In this document: positions 36,131 through 48,590 of the stretch, in pieces
How the letters are laid out: the number at the start of each line of letters is the position of its first letter
Position numbering within the stretch: the first letter of the stretch is position 1
NCBI GenBank assembly: GCA_017311315.1
Contig: CM029647.1
Coordinates: 4,968,576 to 5,032,575, forward strand
DNA: 64,000 bases
Origin: Dendrocalamus latiflorus
Lineage: Eukaryota > Streptophyta > Magnoliopsida > Poales > Poaceae
Direction: 5' to 3'
Notes under the pieces: generated by a model
What the model was told of the DNA's origin: nothing
The model's database searches: none
Seen by the model: only the letters and a program-made list of their open reading frames with translations
Position numbers and translations under genes: made by a program

Positions 36131-39100
36131 ATGTACGGGCTTCGACACAGAGGGCTTGCAAAAAAAAGGCCATGCTCAGCCACCTGTGGGAACTCCCAAG
36201 GGACCAATCCTGATGGTGGCAATGGCAACTCTCAAAGACCCACCAGTGGGAACTCTCAAGGGACCAATGCTGATGTTGGCATTGTCAACTCTCAAAGAGT
36301 CGCTGATGATCAGATCGACACACAAATGAGCACTGGTGGTTCTCTTGACTCCAACGATGGTGCAAGTGGCTCTTTAGTGGTTAGGGACGAACCTCCAAAA
36401 AAGGCAAGAGGGCGAGGGAAAAAAAATTTGACGCAATTGAGAGTGCCTCCACATAATGAGAAGGTTATGCTGAAGCCTGTGGGTACCCGGTAATATATGT
36501 TCGTTCAATATTATGCCGTTATTTTGCTAGTCATATCACCTATATACTATTCTGCATGATATTCAGTCAATTAGATTCTTTGTCCATGTATGTGTGTAAG
36601 CCTGCAAAGTTCAGTATTCTTTGTCCATCTAGAAAAACTGCATAGGTCCATAAACTGAAGAATTGTAAGCTAGGATTCTCAGAAATTTTGAAGTGAGAGA
36701 TAGGTTTAGTATTGAGAGGATTTAAAGGTTAAACGACATAGATTATTCTGGTTCATTCATTAATCATTAACCTTATTCTGCCTTACTGCCTTAGCCCTTT
36801 CTGTTTATTTCTTTCCCCTTTTACAGCAATTACATACATGCAGGAAGAGAAACTGAACACTAATCACCTAAAGAAACTGACCACTAGATGCTTGAATAAC
36901 TGACCACTCGTTGCATGAAAACTGACCACTTAATGTATAAGAAAAAACTGACCCACTACCAGTAAATGGAAAAACAGTATGCAATAACACAAGTTTAAAT
37001 AATATGCTAACATTACTTGTTGAGCCTTGCAAGAAATTGACTGCCCAGCTCCCGATCTATTCCACCCTTTAAATAAGGCTCCTTCACTTGGCATAGCTAG
37101 CAATTTAGAAGGTCACACATTCCTAAATGATTGCAACATCACACTGAGATCAAGTATCAAGCACAACGTTGGTGGCTTTGTTTCTTCAGCATATATGTTC
37201 ATGGGAGGATCTGTATATGGCCCTAGCTAGCTACCTTTACTATTCAGTCAATTAGATTCTTTGTCCATGTATGTATGTGTGTAAGCCTGCAAAGTCCTGT
37301 ACTTTGCAACCTGACATGCTATATTCTTTGTTTCAGTCAATTCAGCTATGTGAACTACAACCCTAGAGACTACAAGTATGGTTCACAAGTTGGAGTTATT
37401 ATCAGACGGCTATACCCGGGTATGGTCTACATCCGTGATGAGGAAGGCAGGCTTGTTGAAAAACGGGCAGCAATGTCATGGCATGATTATTACTGCAAAA
37501 AGGATGTCTCTGGAATAACATATGCCAAACTAGTCAAGTGTGAATTCTGGGTAATGAAACTAGCCATCATGTACCTTTTTTTCCTCTACTATTTGACTTG
37601 AAATACCTGACTTTTCCTCTTTTACGTATGTAGAGAGTGTTCAAGGTAACTCGAGCTGATGTGAGAAAAGCTGACCGTAATTTGGATGCGTATCTAGTGA
37701 AAAGAGTTTCTGATTTGATATATCAAACTCGTTTGGATGCTGTTAAGATTCATGCAAAATGCGATGACAATCAAGCACGCACCATACATCTTACAGAAGA
37801 AGAATACATAAACAGCAGGCTAGATTGGTGTGCTCAAGATGCTTGGAACTTTCTGTCAAAGTATTGGACAAGTGAGAGGTACATGGAAAAGAGGAAGGTA
37901 GCTCAAGCTTCACGCCTAAAGTCTGAAGATGCTGCTCAGAACAGAGGAGGTTCGAGGCCATTTGGAGAGACACAACAATTGCTGGTATGAAATCCTTGTC
38001 CTTTCATGGTCTTGTATGAAATCACACTTTTCAAAGATTAGGAAATTCACTTGGGTGGTCTTGTAGGAATATAAATTTGGCCCTGAGAAAGCTGGCACTG
38101 TGAACACATATGCTGTAATGAAGTCTGGATTCAAAAAAGTGGACAGCACTGGAAAAAGCGCTCCCATTCCCAGTCGGAGAGCACAAAAGCGTTTGGTATG
38201 TATTTCACCCAATATATGTATGCAAAATTAACTTGAAACATGTAGAAGAAATTTTGATAGGGATCATGATCTGTAGGTTTGGTTAACGTCAATAAATCTC
38301 AAACAAATAGCAACATCATGTTAGTACTACAGGAGTAATCACAAACAACAAATTATGTTAGTACCCAGGAGAAATTTTGTGCAACTAGTGACAAGGAAAC
38401 CCACAATCAAACAGCATGTTCTTGCTTTACGTATACATTAAGAATAGCATGCCAAAATCAAAAGAATAATGCTACTTGATAGTGTCCAAATATACAGTTT
38501 AGTGAGAATGTCAAATGAAACCACTATAATTTGCGTAGGTGAAAAACACCCCAAATCTAGTATAACTGAATTATGCGTTCAGGTGTCAAGTTACAACTGG
38601 TAACAATCAACATCAACATTGGATTGTGGTGTAAGTTTATGGTGGGTGCATTTTGGCAAGTTCAGCCCAGAATTTGTGCTCTACACAAAGTTTGTGTATA
38701 GCTACCTACTTAAAATCCAAAAGGTGGCGTTCAGGAGTTTTAAGCACATGATATCAGCAAAACACCACGCATCAATACATACTTGCTGGCCCAACAGTCG
38801 GAGGTTACACTAATGAAGCATCCAGCAGTTTGCATGTTCTGGTTTTCCTTTTTAAAAAACCCATGTTTTAATTTGCTATGCATGCTCCCGTGTACTCTAA
38901 ATATGCATTCGAAAAGAAAAACAAATGTTAAAGATTTTAAACAGCCATTGTTGGATACAAATCAGTCCTGTTAAATTGATTTGGGATTTGTGACTTCAAG
39001 TCATCAATAATTCTGATTGGTTACAATGTCATTAGTTATGTCATCCTTACTGAAAAGTCTCTTTTAGCCTACATATCCAGTCTCTTTTAATTGACTGATC

Positions 39101-40468
39101 ATCGATGTTTATCAAGACGTCAACCTTCCTCAGCTGGCTGGTGGGTTTGAATTGGAGCACAATTTGGTAACAGCCATACCAGTCTTTTAGCACAGAATCA
39201 CCCAACTGCTGACTTCATGTTGCGCGACTCATCTGTTAGTAAGGCAGTCGCACTCCAGAGCTGAGACTTGCTCTCTGATAGTCTGCCTCTGCTGTGTGAG
39301 TGTTGGAACTTCCTCTACGATGAGAGCTCTCGGCGAACATCGATGATCAGTCAATTAGCAGAGTCTCTTTTAGCCTACATATTTTCTCATAGTACATGAT
39401 CCTATCCAGTCTCTTTTAAGTCAAAGTCAGCCAGTCACTGGTCAAGCCGGCCTCAAGTCTAATGGCTTGCAACTCTTGCCTCAGTGAACTATGCCATCCA
39501 TGCTATGCTCCTCTCTCTCTCTCTCTGCTATTTCTTACTACATATCAATGCTCTGGTATTTTGTTTCAGGATAACTACAGTACAAGAACACAGCTACCTG
39601 AGAATTCAAAAGATCTGGATGTACAAGCATTGTATGTCATGGAACATGGAATGGCCCATGGCAGAGTGCCAATAGCTGATGGTTGTGTGGATAAGCAAGC
39701 ACTTGCAGCAACAGCTAAATCCCATCGTTCTTCAGCAAGCACTGCTGCTTATCAATGCATGGTACATGAATATGAGCAGTTGAAGGAGAGGAATGATGCC
39801 TTGGAACAAACAAATAAGAAATTGAATGAGAATAATGAGATTCTCATTGAGGAAAATGGTGTTAATCGTGAGCTTATGCTGGTAATAAATATTCCTTTTC
39901 ATGTAACAACTTATTGATCATATGCATTGATCTCATGTGCTTACACATCAAAATTTTCAGAGAATTTATGAAGATCTTCAGAAGCAACCACCTGCTGATC
40001 TAATGAACCGTCTAGCAAATCTTGATGCCCGTCGTCATCAGGTAAATGTGGTACTATTCACCAAACGTGAGCCTAGTTTTCCACATAAAATAGTTAGCAC
40101 TCTACAAAAAAAACATGAGCCCACTGTATAATCTCTTTTTACTTCAAGACTGAAACATTTCAAACATACTTGATCTTTTTCAGGTCTCTGCATCATCACA
40201 TGCTGCCACTAACTCACTTGAAATGCTTAGCAATGCCAATGACATAGTCACTGATGATGATGACGATGACTACAATGAGATGGATGACAGTAACAGCTAT
40301 GATGATGACAACGATATCTGTGATGACTTTGATGAAGATGATGTTAGTGATGATTTGAGAGGCAGTGAAGATGGCAACATAAGTAGCAACCATGAAGAAG
40401 AGGATGGCAGTGATGCCAATGGGGCTGATATCAGTGATGCCAATGGGGCTGATATCAGTGATAACTGA
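36131..40468 (+). CDS. CACTA second protein, Transposase_24-like (7 exons)
   Basis: Exons 36131-36489, 37337-37550, 37634-37984, 38067-38195, 39570-39881, 39961-40041 and 40184-40468 have GT..AG borders and sum to 1731 nt, giving 576 aa with no stop. An ATG at 36122 is a second possible start, but the cag before it may be an acceptor. Order of parts: an Asn/Gly/Ser-rich head with GNSQGTN repeats and KKARGRGKKN; a core FSYVNYNPRDYKYGSQVG; WCAQDAWNFLSKYWTSERYM and NRGGSRPFGETQQLL, the Transposase_24 hallmark; a coiled coil (YEQLKERNDALEQTNKKLNE); and an Asp/Glu-rich tail with a duplicated GADISDAN. It corresponds to the TNPA-like partner that binds subterminal repeats. It starts 345 bp after the transposase stop, so it may have its own promoter or share a transcript through splicing. 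Confidence 0.8.
36564..37291. repeat. Direct repeat within an intron of the second gene
   Basis: attcagtcaattagattctt, then tgtccatgtatg and gtgtaagcctgcaaagt, occurs at about 36564-36612 and again at about 37242-37291. This suggests a segmental duplication or an insertion flanked by it. Intron splice signals are unaffected. Confidence 0.7.
39089..39356. mobile_element. 268 bp element with 21 bp perfect TIR
   Basis: aattgactgatcatcgatgt plus one base at 39089-39109 is the exact inverse of 39336-39356. The flanks carry the direct repeat gtctcttttagcctacatat at about 39057 and 39363. It lies in the 1.37 kb intron between exons 4 and 5 of the second CACTA gene. No clear target duplication. Confidence 0.65.
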
Positions 40469-40849
40469 TGCAATGGATGTGATTGAAACCTGACCATTGC
40501 TAACCTTTTTGTCTTCTTTTGCTAACCAGCAACCCTTGGTTTAAACAAAACCTTTTGGTGTTGTACTAGTATGTGCTGGAACTTAATATATTGGATGGTT
40601 AGGACTATGTGCTGGAACTTATTATGTTGGATGGCTAGGACTATGTGCTGGAACTTATTATATTGGATGGTTAGGACTATGAGCTAGTATAGCCTTTTAG
40701 TGTAATGGTTGGACAATTGGATGAAGTTGGAATATATTGGGATTGGAATCAGTTGCATATATGCATGTATTGGAATTTATTGTATTTGTATGTTGGATTG
40801 ACATTTGGATCATATGTGTGCATTTGGAATTTGGTTTGAGATGCTCCTG

Positions 40850-41360
40850 TTGGGTAATTTTCATGGCAGTTTATACTCTCACGAAATAAGTGTTCGTGAC
40901 GGTGTAGAAAATTATTTCATGACGGTGGCTCTTCTCATGAAATACTATATTTTTCCTGGTGGTGTGCTCCTCTCATGAAATACTATATTTCCTGTGAGTT
41001 ATTGGAACGCTCACGAAAATTATTTCATGACGGTGGCTCTCACGAAATTCATTTCATGACAGTGACTCTCACGAAATACCGAACTCTCACGAAATTCATT
41101 TCATGACGGTAGCTCTCACGAAATACCACAAAAAACCGTCATGAAAACACTGATGCAAACTTGACAACAACGTTATTTTCATGAGGGTGGCCGTCACGAA
41201 CTCCCGCCATGAAAATAATTCGTGGCGGTGAACTCTCATGAAAATGGTATTTTCGTGGGTCTAATACCGTGAGAGTTGATGCGTGACGGTCTACCGTCAC
41301 GTATTATTTTTGTGAGAGTAAAACCTTATTTCGTGACCTGTTTCGCACTCTCACGAAATC
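40850..41360. repeat. Right subterminal repeats of the CACTA
   Basis: Some 15 copies of (t/c)ctcacgaaat, tttcatgacggt and related words in both directions between the second gene and the right TIR. Confidence 0.88.
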
Positions 41361-41615
41361 TCTGCTTTCTGGTAGTGACTGTAGCTGTCTGAAAAAAGCA
41401 CTGTAGCTGACAGAGACTTATTTACCATAATTAAATTTAAAAAAATTAAAAATAGAAAAAACATATTAGCCCATCACGTATAATGTAAACAAATACGAGG
41501 AAAAAAAGAACCGGTAAAAAAACTAAAAAAAGCCAAAAGTTCAGAAAAAAAACGAAATTTATGAATAGTGCAAAAATAAGCTGAAACCAAAAACCGAAGC
41601 CATATTGATCAGGCC

Positions 41616-42161
41616 ATTCTAGAAACCGTCGCGGTCGTAATCCATCAGCCGAAAAGTATACGATTAATTACCCTTTGTATTTAAGCCTATAATTGGGCAC
41701 AGTGCGATCCCTCAGAGCTGAACGGAAGGACAACAGCTAGCTAGCTGCACGAAGCAACAACGAAGTACCTCCGATTTAACCACGCATGCGTGGAAGATAA
41801 ATGCGCGACCGGGAGGGTACGTACGTACGTACGTACACCGCAATAAAATTGACATGGCGGCCAGCTGACCTGATCATCATATCGCGCGATGGCAAGTCGT
41901 GACGGAGATCCACGCGCACACAACAATACGAAGTACTACTAATTACAGCATTTTTTTTGCGAGGAACTAATTACGGCATTTTGGAGTACGTGGTTAGTTC
42001 TAGGAAATGCATGGGATCGACTGCTAATGCATTTACTGCCTCCACTTGTAAATACATATCGTTATGGATATTGACATGATTATTAAAACGTAATATTGAT
42101 CACTAATTCTTATTATAATATAGTTATAACATCCAATAAAATTATAATTAATATCATTGAC
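41616..42161. other. No gene supported
   Basis: Includes a short (acgt)n run at 41819-41836. Nothing else of note. Confidence 0.45.
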
Positions 42162-42217
42162 ATACTTTTCGAGACAAATATACACATATGATTTAAAAGA
42201 TTTGTCTCGAAAAGTAT
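42162..42217. repeat. 18 bp-arm perfect hairpin
   Basis: atacttttcgagacaaat at 42162-42179 is the exact inverse of 42200-42217, loop 20 bp. It may be a tiny MITE or a foldback RNA; no target duplication was seen. Confidence 0.65.
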
Positions 42218-42384
42218 AATTATATACACATATATATAATGTAAATATTTTAAAATATATCGACAGTCAAAGTTTTGAAAATTTGATTGCACATATCCTA
42301 AAATGATATGTATTTGTGATTGAAGGGGTAATTAACTAGAACGTGCATGCATGCGGGGATCTACTTATAAGTAAACTATATGCA

Positions 42385-43403
42385 CATTACTATAAAAGAA
42401 GCTATACTAGATAGCTGCGTAATTATCACAGACGATTTTACAAACGTGACCATATACCGTCTATGAAACGCAACTATGACAGATGATTCATACGAATAAC
42501 TATATGTGATATTTTCACAGACGATTATTAACACGAACTATTCATATTAATAACCGTCTGTGAAAGTTCACAGACGATTATTAATATAAACCATCTGTGA
42601 ATAGTTTCATATCACAGATGGTTTGAAGTTGGAACCGTCTAGTATACGCCACGTTATGAAATAGCTAGTGTACGTGGTCTCGACAGATATGTCTTCATTG
42701 CGCTGCGTTGAAGGAGACGGCCGGTTTTGGGGGGTTTGGTAAAAACATACCGCTTGTAGATCTAGCTTGTAGATCGATTTGTTCTTGTGATTAGAGGTTA
42801 GTATTTGCTTTCTAATAACCTATATGCCTTGTAATACAGAGAGATGATAGCTAGGTGAGAGATATGGTAGTTTGCTCCCATTTAAGAATGGGTCAGTACT
42901 CCTAGTTTATTTCAATATATTCTTGCTTGATATATATACATACACATACATGCATCTTGCTTCATGAATACATGGCAAGCTACTTAATTTAGATTTGGAT
43001 AATTTATTATTAGGTGAACGACAATTATGTGTGTAAGTAGCTAGGCTAGTTAATTAACTATAGTAACATTAATAATCAAATTTAATACTAATTTGTTACA
43101 TGTGTAGTATAGATGGACCAAAGCTGGATGTACGTTGAGAACCGTATAAGTGAAGAGTACATTAATGATGTGTCTGCTTTTAGAAGAGTGGCCGAGCAGG
43201 ATATGTTGAAGAAGGAAATGGAATATATACTATCCATGCATTGATTGTGTGTCTGTGATGATGGGTGGCGTGTCTACTTTTAGAAGAGTGGCTGAGCAGG
43301 ATATGTTAAAAAAGGGGGTGAAATATATATACTGTTCATGTATTGATAGCATGTCTGTAATGACGGTTTCAAACCGTTTGTGATAAGACTTTTTGTAGTG
43401 GTG
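42385..43403 (+). mobile_element. CACTA relic (TSD GCA)
   Basis: The left end CATTACTATAAAAGAAG and right end, inverse CACCACTACAAAAAGTC, are matching degenerate CACTA termini. GCA is duplicated at 42382-42384 and 43404-43406. Left subterminal repeats of the cacagacg(g/a)tt type (42420-42650) link it to the family of 17216-21395. It is 1019 bp and keeps one small transposase exon. Confidence 0.82.
43113..43244 (+). pseudogene. Transposase-associated exon relic
   Basis: 43 codons, MDQSWMYVENRISEEYINDV then SAFRRVAEQDML, match the start of the transposase-associated domain found at the N-terminus of TNP2-type proteins (D.SWMY..R.S.EYI). The rest of the transposase is missing. The second half is duplicated at about 43268-43352 (ttttagaagagtggc(c/t)gagc). 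Confidence 0.7.
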
Positions 43404-43514
43404 GCATGTGTATGTACGTACTAAGTATGTGCTACGTATATGTAGGAGTAGAATCCAAGGCCTGTACGAAGACAAGCTTATAGGGAGAAGTTATTATATA
43501 CGATCAATTAGATA

Positions 43515-43731
43515 CTACCTTCAGTCCAAAATACATGTCGAACAGAAAAGTATTAATGACTCTGATTTTAACATATTTTCCTCCTAGCTGTGTGAGTTTA
43601 TCTCTCCAAATAGTGCTACTAGTGACAAGTAGTATTAATGAATAGATGTATTCGATGGAAAGTGTTATCTAGAAAAAACCAAAATGACATGTTTATTGAA
43701 ACAACGTCCATTTTGGACCGAATATATGCAG
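43515..43731. mobile_element. Stowaway-like MITE
   Basis: Flanked by TA (43513-43514 and 43732-43733). Ends share the inverted GTCCAAAAT core (cttcagtccaaaatacatgt at the left, cgtccattttggaccgaata at the right). 217 bp, no ORF. Confidence 0.65.
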
Positions 43732-43733
43732 TA

Positions 43734-44970
43734 CACTAATAAGTAGCCAGATAACACTAGGTAGCCAACAAGTTTCTATAATGATTAGCAAGAAGTAGCG
43801 TGACACAAACCAATTATAATCATTTTGGCACGACATGTAGCTAGCGACCGGACTAAACAAATGCGTTACGTACTAGTACCACTAATGGCTAGCTGTCCGG
43901 TTGTTCAATTAGTTTTTTAAATATACTTTGACGCACAACCAGCTCTTCACACATCGACCATGCCATTACATGCATGATTACGCATAACGATGAATGAGCA
44001 AGCTAAGTAGGCTAATACTAATCGACAAATGTTTCATCCGGTTCTTACCAAGTTACCATTGTGTGGTTTATAAATTCAAACGTGTCATCCAGTTCTTACC
44101 AAGTTACCATTGTGTGGTTTATAAATTGGTTGCCAATTTGGCGAGCTAAAAGCCAACAGCGGACGAATATCCGGCCAGCATGGTAGGCTGAAACTACTTT
44201 CGTCTTCTGGGCTGGGCCGTATGTTCTGGCCCATGACTAAATTAAACGAGGTCGGGCCCCTCTCTATTGGAGTCCATAAACTGATACCGTGCTACCTACT
44301 TACCAACCCAACCCAACCTTGTACTGAAAAGTCACTTTCGGTAAAAGTTACACACGCACGAACGATTTTCTACCACGACCGATCGACCCAAAAGCAAAAA
44401 TGAATTTACAATCCACTATTCAGCTTTTAATAGAAATTAAAATAAAATACAAGATTAATTAGGGGTATGAACTATGAAGCGTATCTGGGTTTACTTGTAA
44501 ATTAGTTTGAACTAAGTACAGGCAGTTCTACCAAGAACCCTAGCTAATTTCAACCGTGAACCAAACAGTAGCCACTTGATCCTGATCAGTGCACCCAAAT
44601 CTCGACCAACAACATTGGATAGGTTCCTCGTAAAAAAAACAACAACATTGAATAAATAGTCGGAAGAGAACTAAACAAGCCTAGCTGCTAGTCCTCCTTA
44701 CATTTATCTACTCCATTTATATATTCCACCTACATGTCAAAATTCTGTCTCCATTAACATGCGGCCAAAACAACATTACAACTTGCTCTGAGATTCTCTT
44801 TCGGATAGCTTATTCTCTTTGCTGCATGTGTTGGCGATCGAAGGAACACGAAGCTGGCTAGCTAGGTGGTACCATTACAAGGATTCCTCCGTCCTTTTCG
44901 AGATTCAGGCGACGCGAGGGGCGCGCGCGTCAGCGGTGACGACTTGCGGGGGAATTCACCTAGATGGGTC
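43734..44970. other. No gene supported
   Basis: Contains a 57 bp tandem duplication at about 44035-44146 (catcc(g/a)gttcttaccaagtt, then accattgtgtggtttataaat). No convincing ORF. Confidence 0.5.
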
Positions 44971-44974
44971 CTTT

Positions 44975-45150
44975 CTTTATTGACTTGTAAAAGTACTATA
45001 ATATCTAACTTTTAAATAGAGTATTTTTTAAAATAAAATCTATAAATTAATTATAGTACACGTTAAAAGCTTAATATCTGTATCAATCAAAATCACAAGC
45101 GAGTATCTCTTTCTATAATCTTTGTTACAAATAACTAAGATTCAAAAATT
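44975..45150. repeat. Dispersed repeat also found in the BBX intron
   Basis: agtactataatatctaactt, then tttaagac-like and tataaattaa..atcaaaatcac text, parallels 53840-54000 in content and order. Probably a MITE family with worn ends. Confidence 0.45.
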
Positions 45151-47428
45151 CCAGTAAAAAATTATAAACCGCAGTCATTTCATGTATCTCCCGGCTTCTC
45201 AGGTTATCGTCCGCCTCCAGGTCGGCTCAGCGGATCCAGTAGTACGTACGCTTTTGCTAGCTTCACTTCTACCTCGACCACCCACATGCAATCAGCATCG
45301 CGACGGCGACGTGGTTCTGGATTGTCATTTCTACATTCTTCCGGCGGATAGATTGATGCATGCAGTGTGTGCGATCACCAGTTATCCAGAGAGCTAGGAT
45401 CGGATCTCTGTAATTATCTACTTGACAACTCCGATATTTCCATGCGTTGCTTCGGTATATATACGTACGTACGTACGTACTTACATATCCCCATGTTGAG
45501 CCCACCTGGCAGGATTTGTCAGTTGGTGTTCATATATATATGTGTGTGCGTGACGTGTTTCATACGATCGAGCTGAATTAAACCGTTTCTTGTGAACTTC
45601 CAGCGTTACAAACAGGGCTAGATACTAGTAAGTACTTGCTGTGATATGGTTATATAGAAAAACTTTAATTCACACGGTAAAGGTTGTATCGCAACCTTGT
45701 CCTCTTTTCTGGAAACTAATTAGGTGGTGTCTAGGCAAAACTTAAGTTTTTTTTTGTCTAGGAGTATTCAAATTTAGAGTCTTTAGATATAGATCAAATG
45801 AATTCAGTTCCCCCTTAGTTATATTAAACTCTCTCCCTCACCCTACCCCTTCGCCCACGCGCCTCCGCCTAGCCGCTTCGCCGGCGTCGCCTCTGACACC
45901 ATCTTCCCCCTCCACTGCTCACCCCTCCCCATGCCGCCACCTGTCCTCCCCACACCTCTTTCTTCTCGATGATGACCGCGGCCTCCCATGTGCCCCCACC
46001 TCCCACCGCCAGCCCTGATCAGCCACCACCGAAGCCGTCACCCTCGACTGCCTTCCTCCTTAACTCGCCCCTCTTATTTTTCTCGCCGTTCTGTCCGTTG
46101 GCCATCGTCCACCAACCTCCTCTAAGCCCACGGTAGGCGGTGCCACCGCCACCTCGCCGCCACTGCCGCTGGTCCAACACCCGTCACCACCTCCCTCTAT
46201 AGTAGGGGCTCTATAAACCCAACCTCTAAATTTGGTAAACCACAAACTCTAATTTACTAGAACCCGTGTTGGAGAGCCACCGCCATCGCTAGAGATGAAT
46301 ATGAAGTATAAATCATGAGGCAAATTGGATGGATGAAAATTTAAGTACTTTCAAGATGAGAGAACACCTTACTACTCCTTAACAATTTCCAACTAATTAA
46401 TCCTAGTTTGACCCTGCACCGTAAAACAAAATTGAATTCAGAATGATAGTACTAGTTATTGTAGTTAATACATCACCCTTTCCCTTTAATTATTGTGTAA
46501 AGAGTACATAAAGTTGTTCACAAGACTTTGAATGGCCTTGCGCATAGTACAACCTAATTTAATATGACGTGAAAGCAACCTGAGAACCAATCTTTATTTA
46601 AGGGACTTATGTACATATTTATTTAAGTGATATATTAAAAATAAAAATATATATTTTTTAGGAGTACGAAAAAGATCAGTATATCTAGAGGTCGTTAAAG
46701 ACCCTAAATCCGTATCAATCTCTATCGACGAAGATCGGGTATATCTATTTAACATAAAGAATAAAGTGAAGCATACAATTTGTAATTGGGTTTCTGAAAG
46801 CTACTATTTTGTCTGTAAAAAGTTCTCAAACGTGCTAGCTAATTTCCAAACAGGTGAACAAAAAAAAAATCTTACTATCTAACATGATCTCACGAGATCA
46901 GACAGAATTTACCATTTTTTTGTTCGTTCATTTACGTGTGGCAAGACCATCCTTCTTACATAAAGTGACCCCATGTCTTGCGAAAAGAAAAAAGGGGATT
47001 GAAAAAGCGAGTCCATATCATTTGCCCACAAAAAATATCGCGTGATCGATTCATGCATGCATCAGCAACGGCAAATTGCAAAAGTCGAGCACACTTGGAA
47101 GATGGAGAAAAGGAATTTGCATTATTGAATAGTGGCTGACCTTGCTGCACTAAAAGTGAAGGACCGACCGTTATCTGGATAGCCAGGGGTTGTGGTCACC
47201 CCTGCCGGCTGCGGTGTATCAATGCAACGTGCAACGATAGGACCGTTTTCCGTCGGCCAGCTAGAACTGTACAAACGCTGATTTTTAGCTCGAGTATGGA
47301 TGCTTGTATAAAAAAATCAACTGTCGATAAACTGATTCGAAAATTCTTATTCCGATAAGTTGTTTAAAATTAATAATAGAAAAATCATCCTATTTATTTA
47401 TTTAAAAAACTATGAATGATAAAATTTA
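45151..47428. other. No gene supported
   Basis: A CT-rich stretch at 45835-46210 could be a degraded leader. An (acgt)n run lies at 45462-45481. All ORFs are short. Confidence 0.4.
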
Positions 47429-47707
47429 GGTGGTGATCGGTTCGGCTGAAAAGCTCGTGGCTTATGGCTGAAAAGCACAGTAGCTGGCTGAAAAAAGCAC
47501 TGTAGCTGACAGAGACTTATTTAGCATAATTAAATTTAAAAATTTTAAAAATAAAAAAATATGTTAGCCCATTACGTATAATACAAACAAATACGGGAAA
47601 AAAAGAACCGGCAAAAAAGCTCAACAAAAAACTAAAAGTTTAGAAAAAGACGAAACTTATGAATAGTGAAAAATAAGTCAGAAGTCGAAGCCGAGTTGTT
47701 CAAGGCA
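47429..47707 (+). mobile_element. MITE of the copy-A family
   Basis: Starts ggtggtgatcggttcggctg after TTA, keeps cactgtagctgacagag and tagcccattacgtataat, and ends near gttgttcaaggc before ATT. A good but worn copy. Confidence 0.7.
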
Positions 47708-47904
47708 TTAAAAAACCATGGATGATAAATTAAAAAGAACGGGATTGCTCTTAAAGAGTGATGTCCTTGAAAAGTGATATTGGAATAGCAAATAGATTGG
47801 ATCTGTGTACATTCCACGGTCCTGTTTAGGATATGATAATTTTCTTGAATTTATATAGGATGAAGTTGGAATTTGAAATAGAAAACAGGTAGAATGAACA
47901 GGAG

Positions 47905-48140
47905 CATAGAGGATTAGCTTATGGTTTTGTTCTTTTTCACTTATGGCTTATAGCTTATACTACAGTAATTAGTTTTTAAACAGTGTTGTTTTTTAAGATG
48001 GGGTCTACAAGTATATTGTAGTACATACTATACCGAGTTTAGTTATACCGGCTAAAATCGCATGCGACTTTTTCCCTCTTTGTATTGCCTCTTGTAAGCA
48101 ATCAAAATTTAAAAGCTATAAGCTAAAAATCCTAAGATAC
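47905..48140. repeat. Related A/T-rich dispersed repeat
   Basis: cttatggcttatagctta and ggggtctacaagtatattgt recur in variant form near 23240. The ends are not defined. Confidence 0.35.
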
Positions 48141-48590
48141 AGTAAAAAAACCACCCGGAATAAAAATAGTTTTTTTTGCTACAACAGTAAACACGAGTCT
48201 TCCCTTCAAGAAAAACTGAAGTCCGAGCGTTAGCATGACATACGTCTCCAACCCGCCGGCACCAGCTTGCATTTGGGCTAGAGCTGGGAGTTGGGCTGTG
48301 CACAGCCCGAAGCACGGCCGGCCCAGCACGGCCTAAGCACGGCCCGGCCCAACACGTGGCGGGCCGTGATGGCATGGCACGAACAATAGGCTAAGTCGGG
48401 CTGGGCCTAGAAAACCGGCTCATTGGGCGACACGGCAGGCACGCTGTATCTTAGGGGAGCACGGCACGGCATGACAGGCAGGCCGTGCCGGGATGGCACG
48501 GCACCGGGAGCACGGCGGGCACAGGCGGCACGGCAGGCACGCTGGCGCCGGCGGCCGGGTCGTCTCAGCCTCTACCTCGCCTCCCCCAGT

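Larger units (their letters stand above)
30518..41377 (+). mobile_element. CACTA transposon, structurally complete
   Basis: TIR CACTACCAGAAAC at the left and inverse CACTACCAGAAAG at the right; the 3 bp duplication ACT lies at 30515-30517 and 41378-41380; length 10860 bp. Subterminal repeats of the type tttcatgagagt / actctcatgaaa occupy 30535-30760 and 40850-41360. Two genes lie in the same direction: a TNP2-type transposase (32120-35785) and a Transposase_24-like gene (36131-40468). Every exon I could join stays open, so the element may be autonomous or recently so. It inserted into a MITE. Confidence 0.93.
30468..41615 (+). mobile_element. MITE of the copy-A family, split by the CACTA
   Basis: The left piece 30468-30517 (ggtggtgatcggttcggctg to gctgaaaacact) and right piece 41378-41615 (actgtagctgtctgaaaaaa to gccatattgatcaggcc) join into one ordinary family member once the 10.86 kb insertion and one copy of ACT are removed. 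The CACTA therefore inserted after the MITE. Confidence 0.85.
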
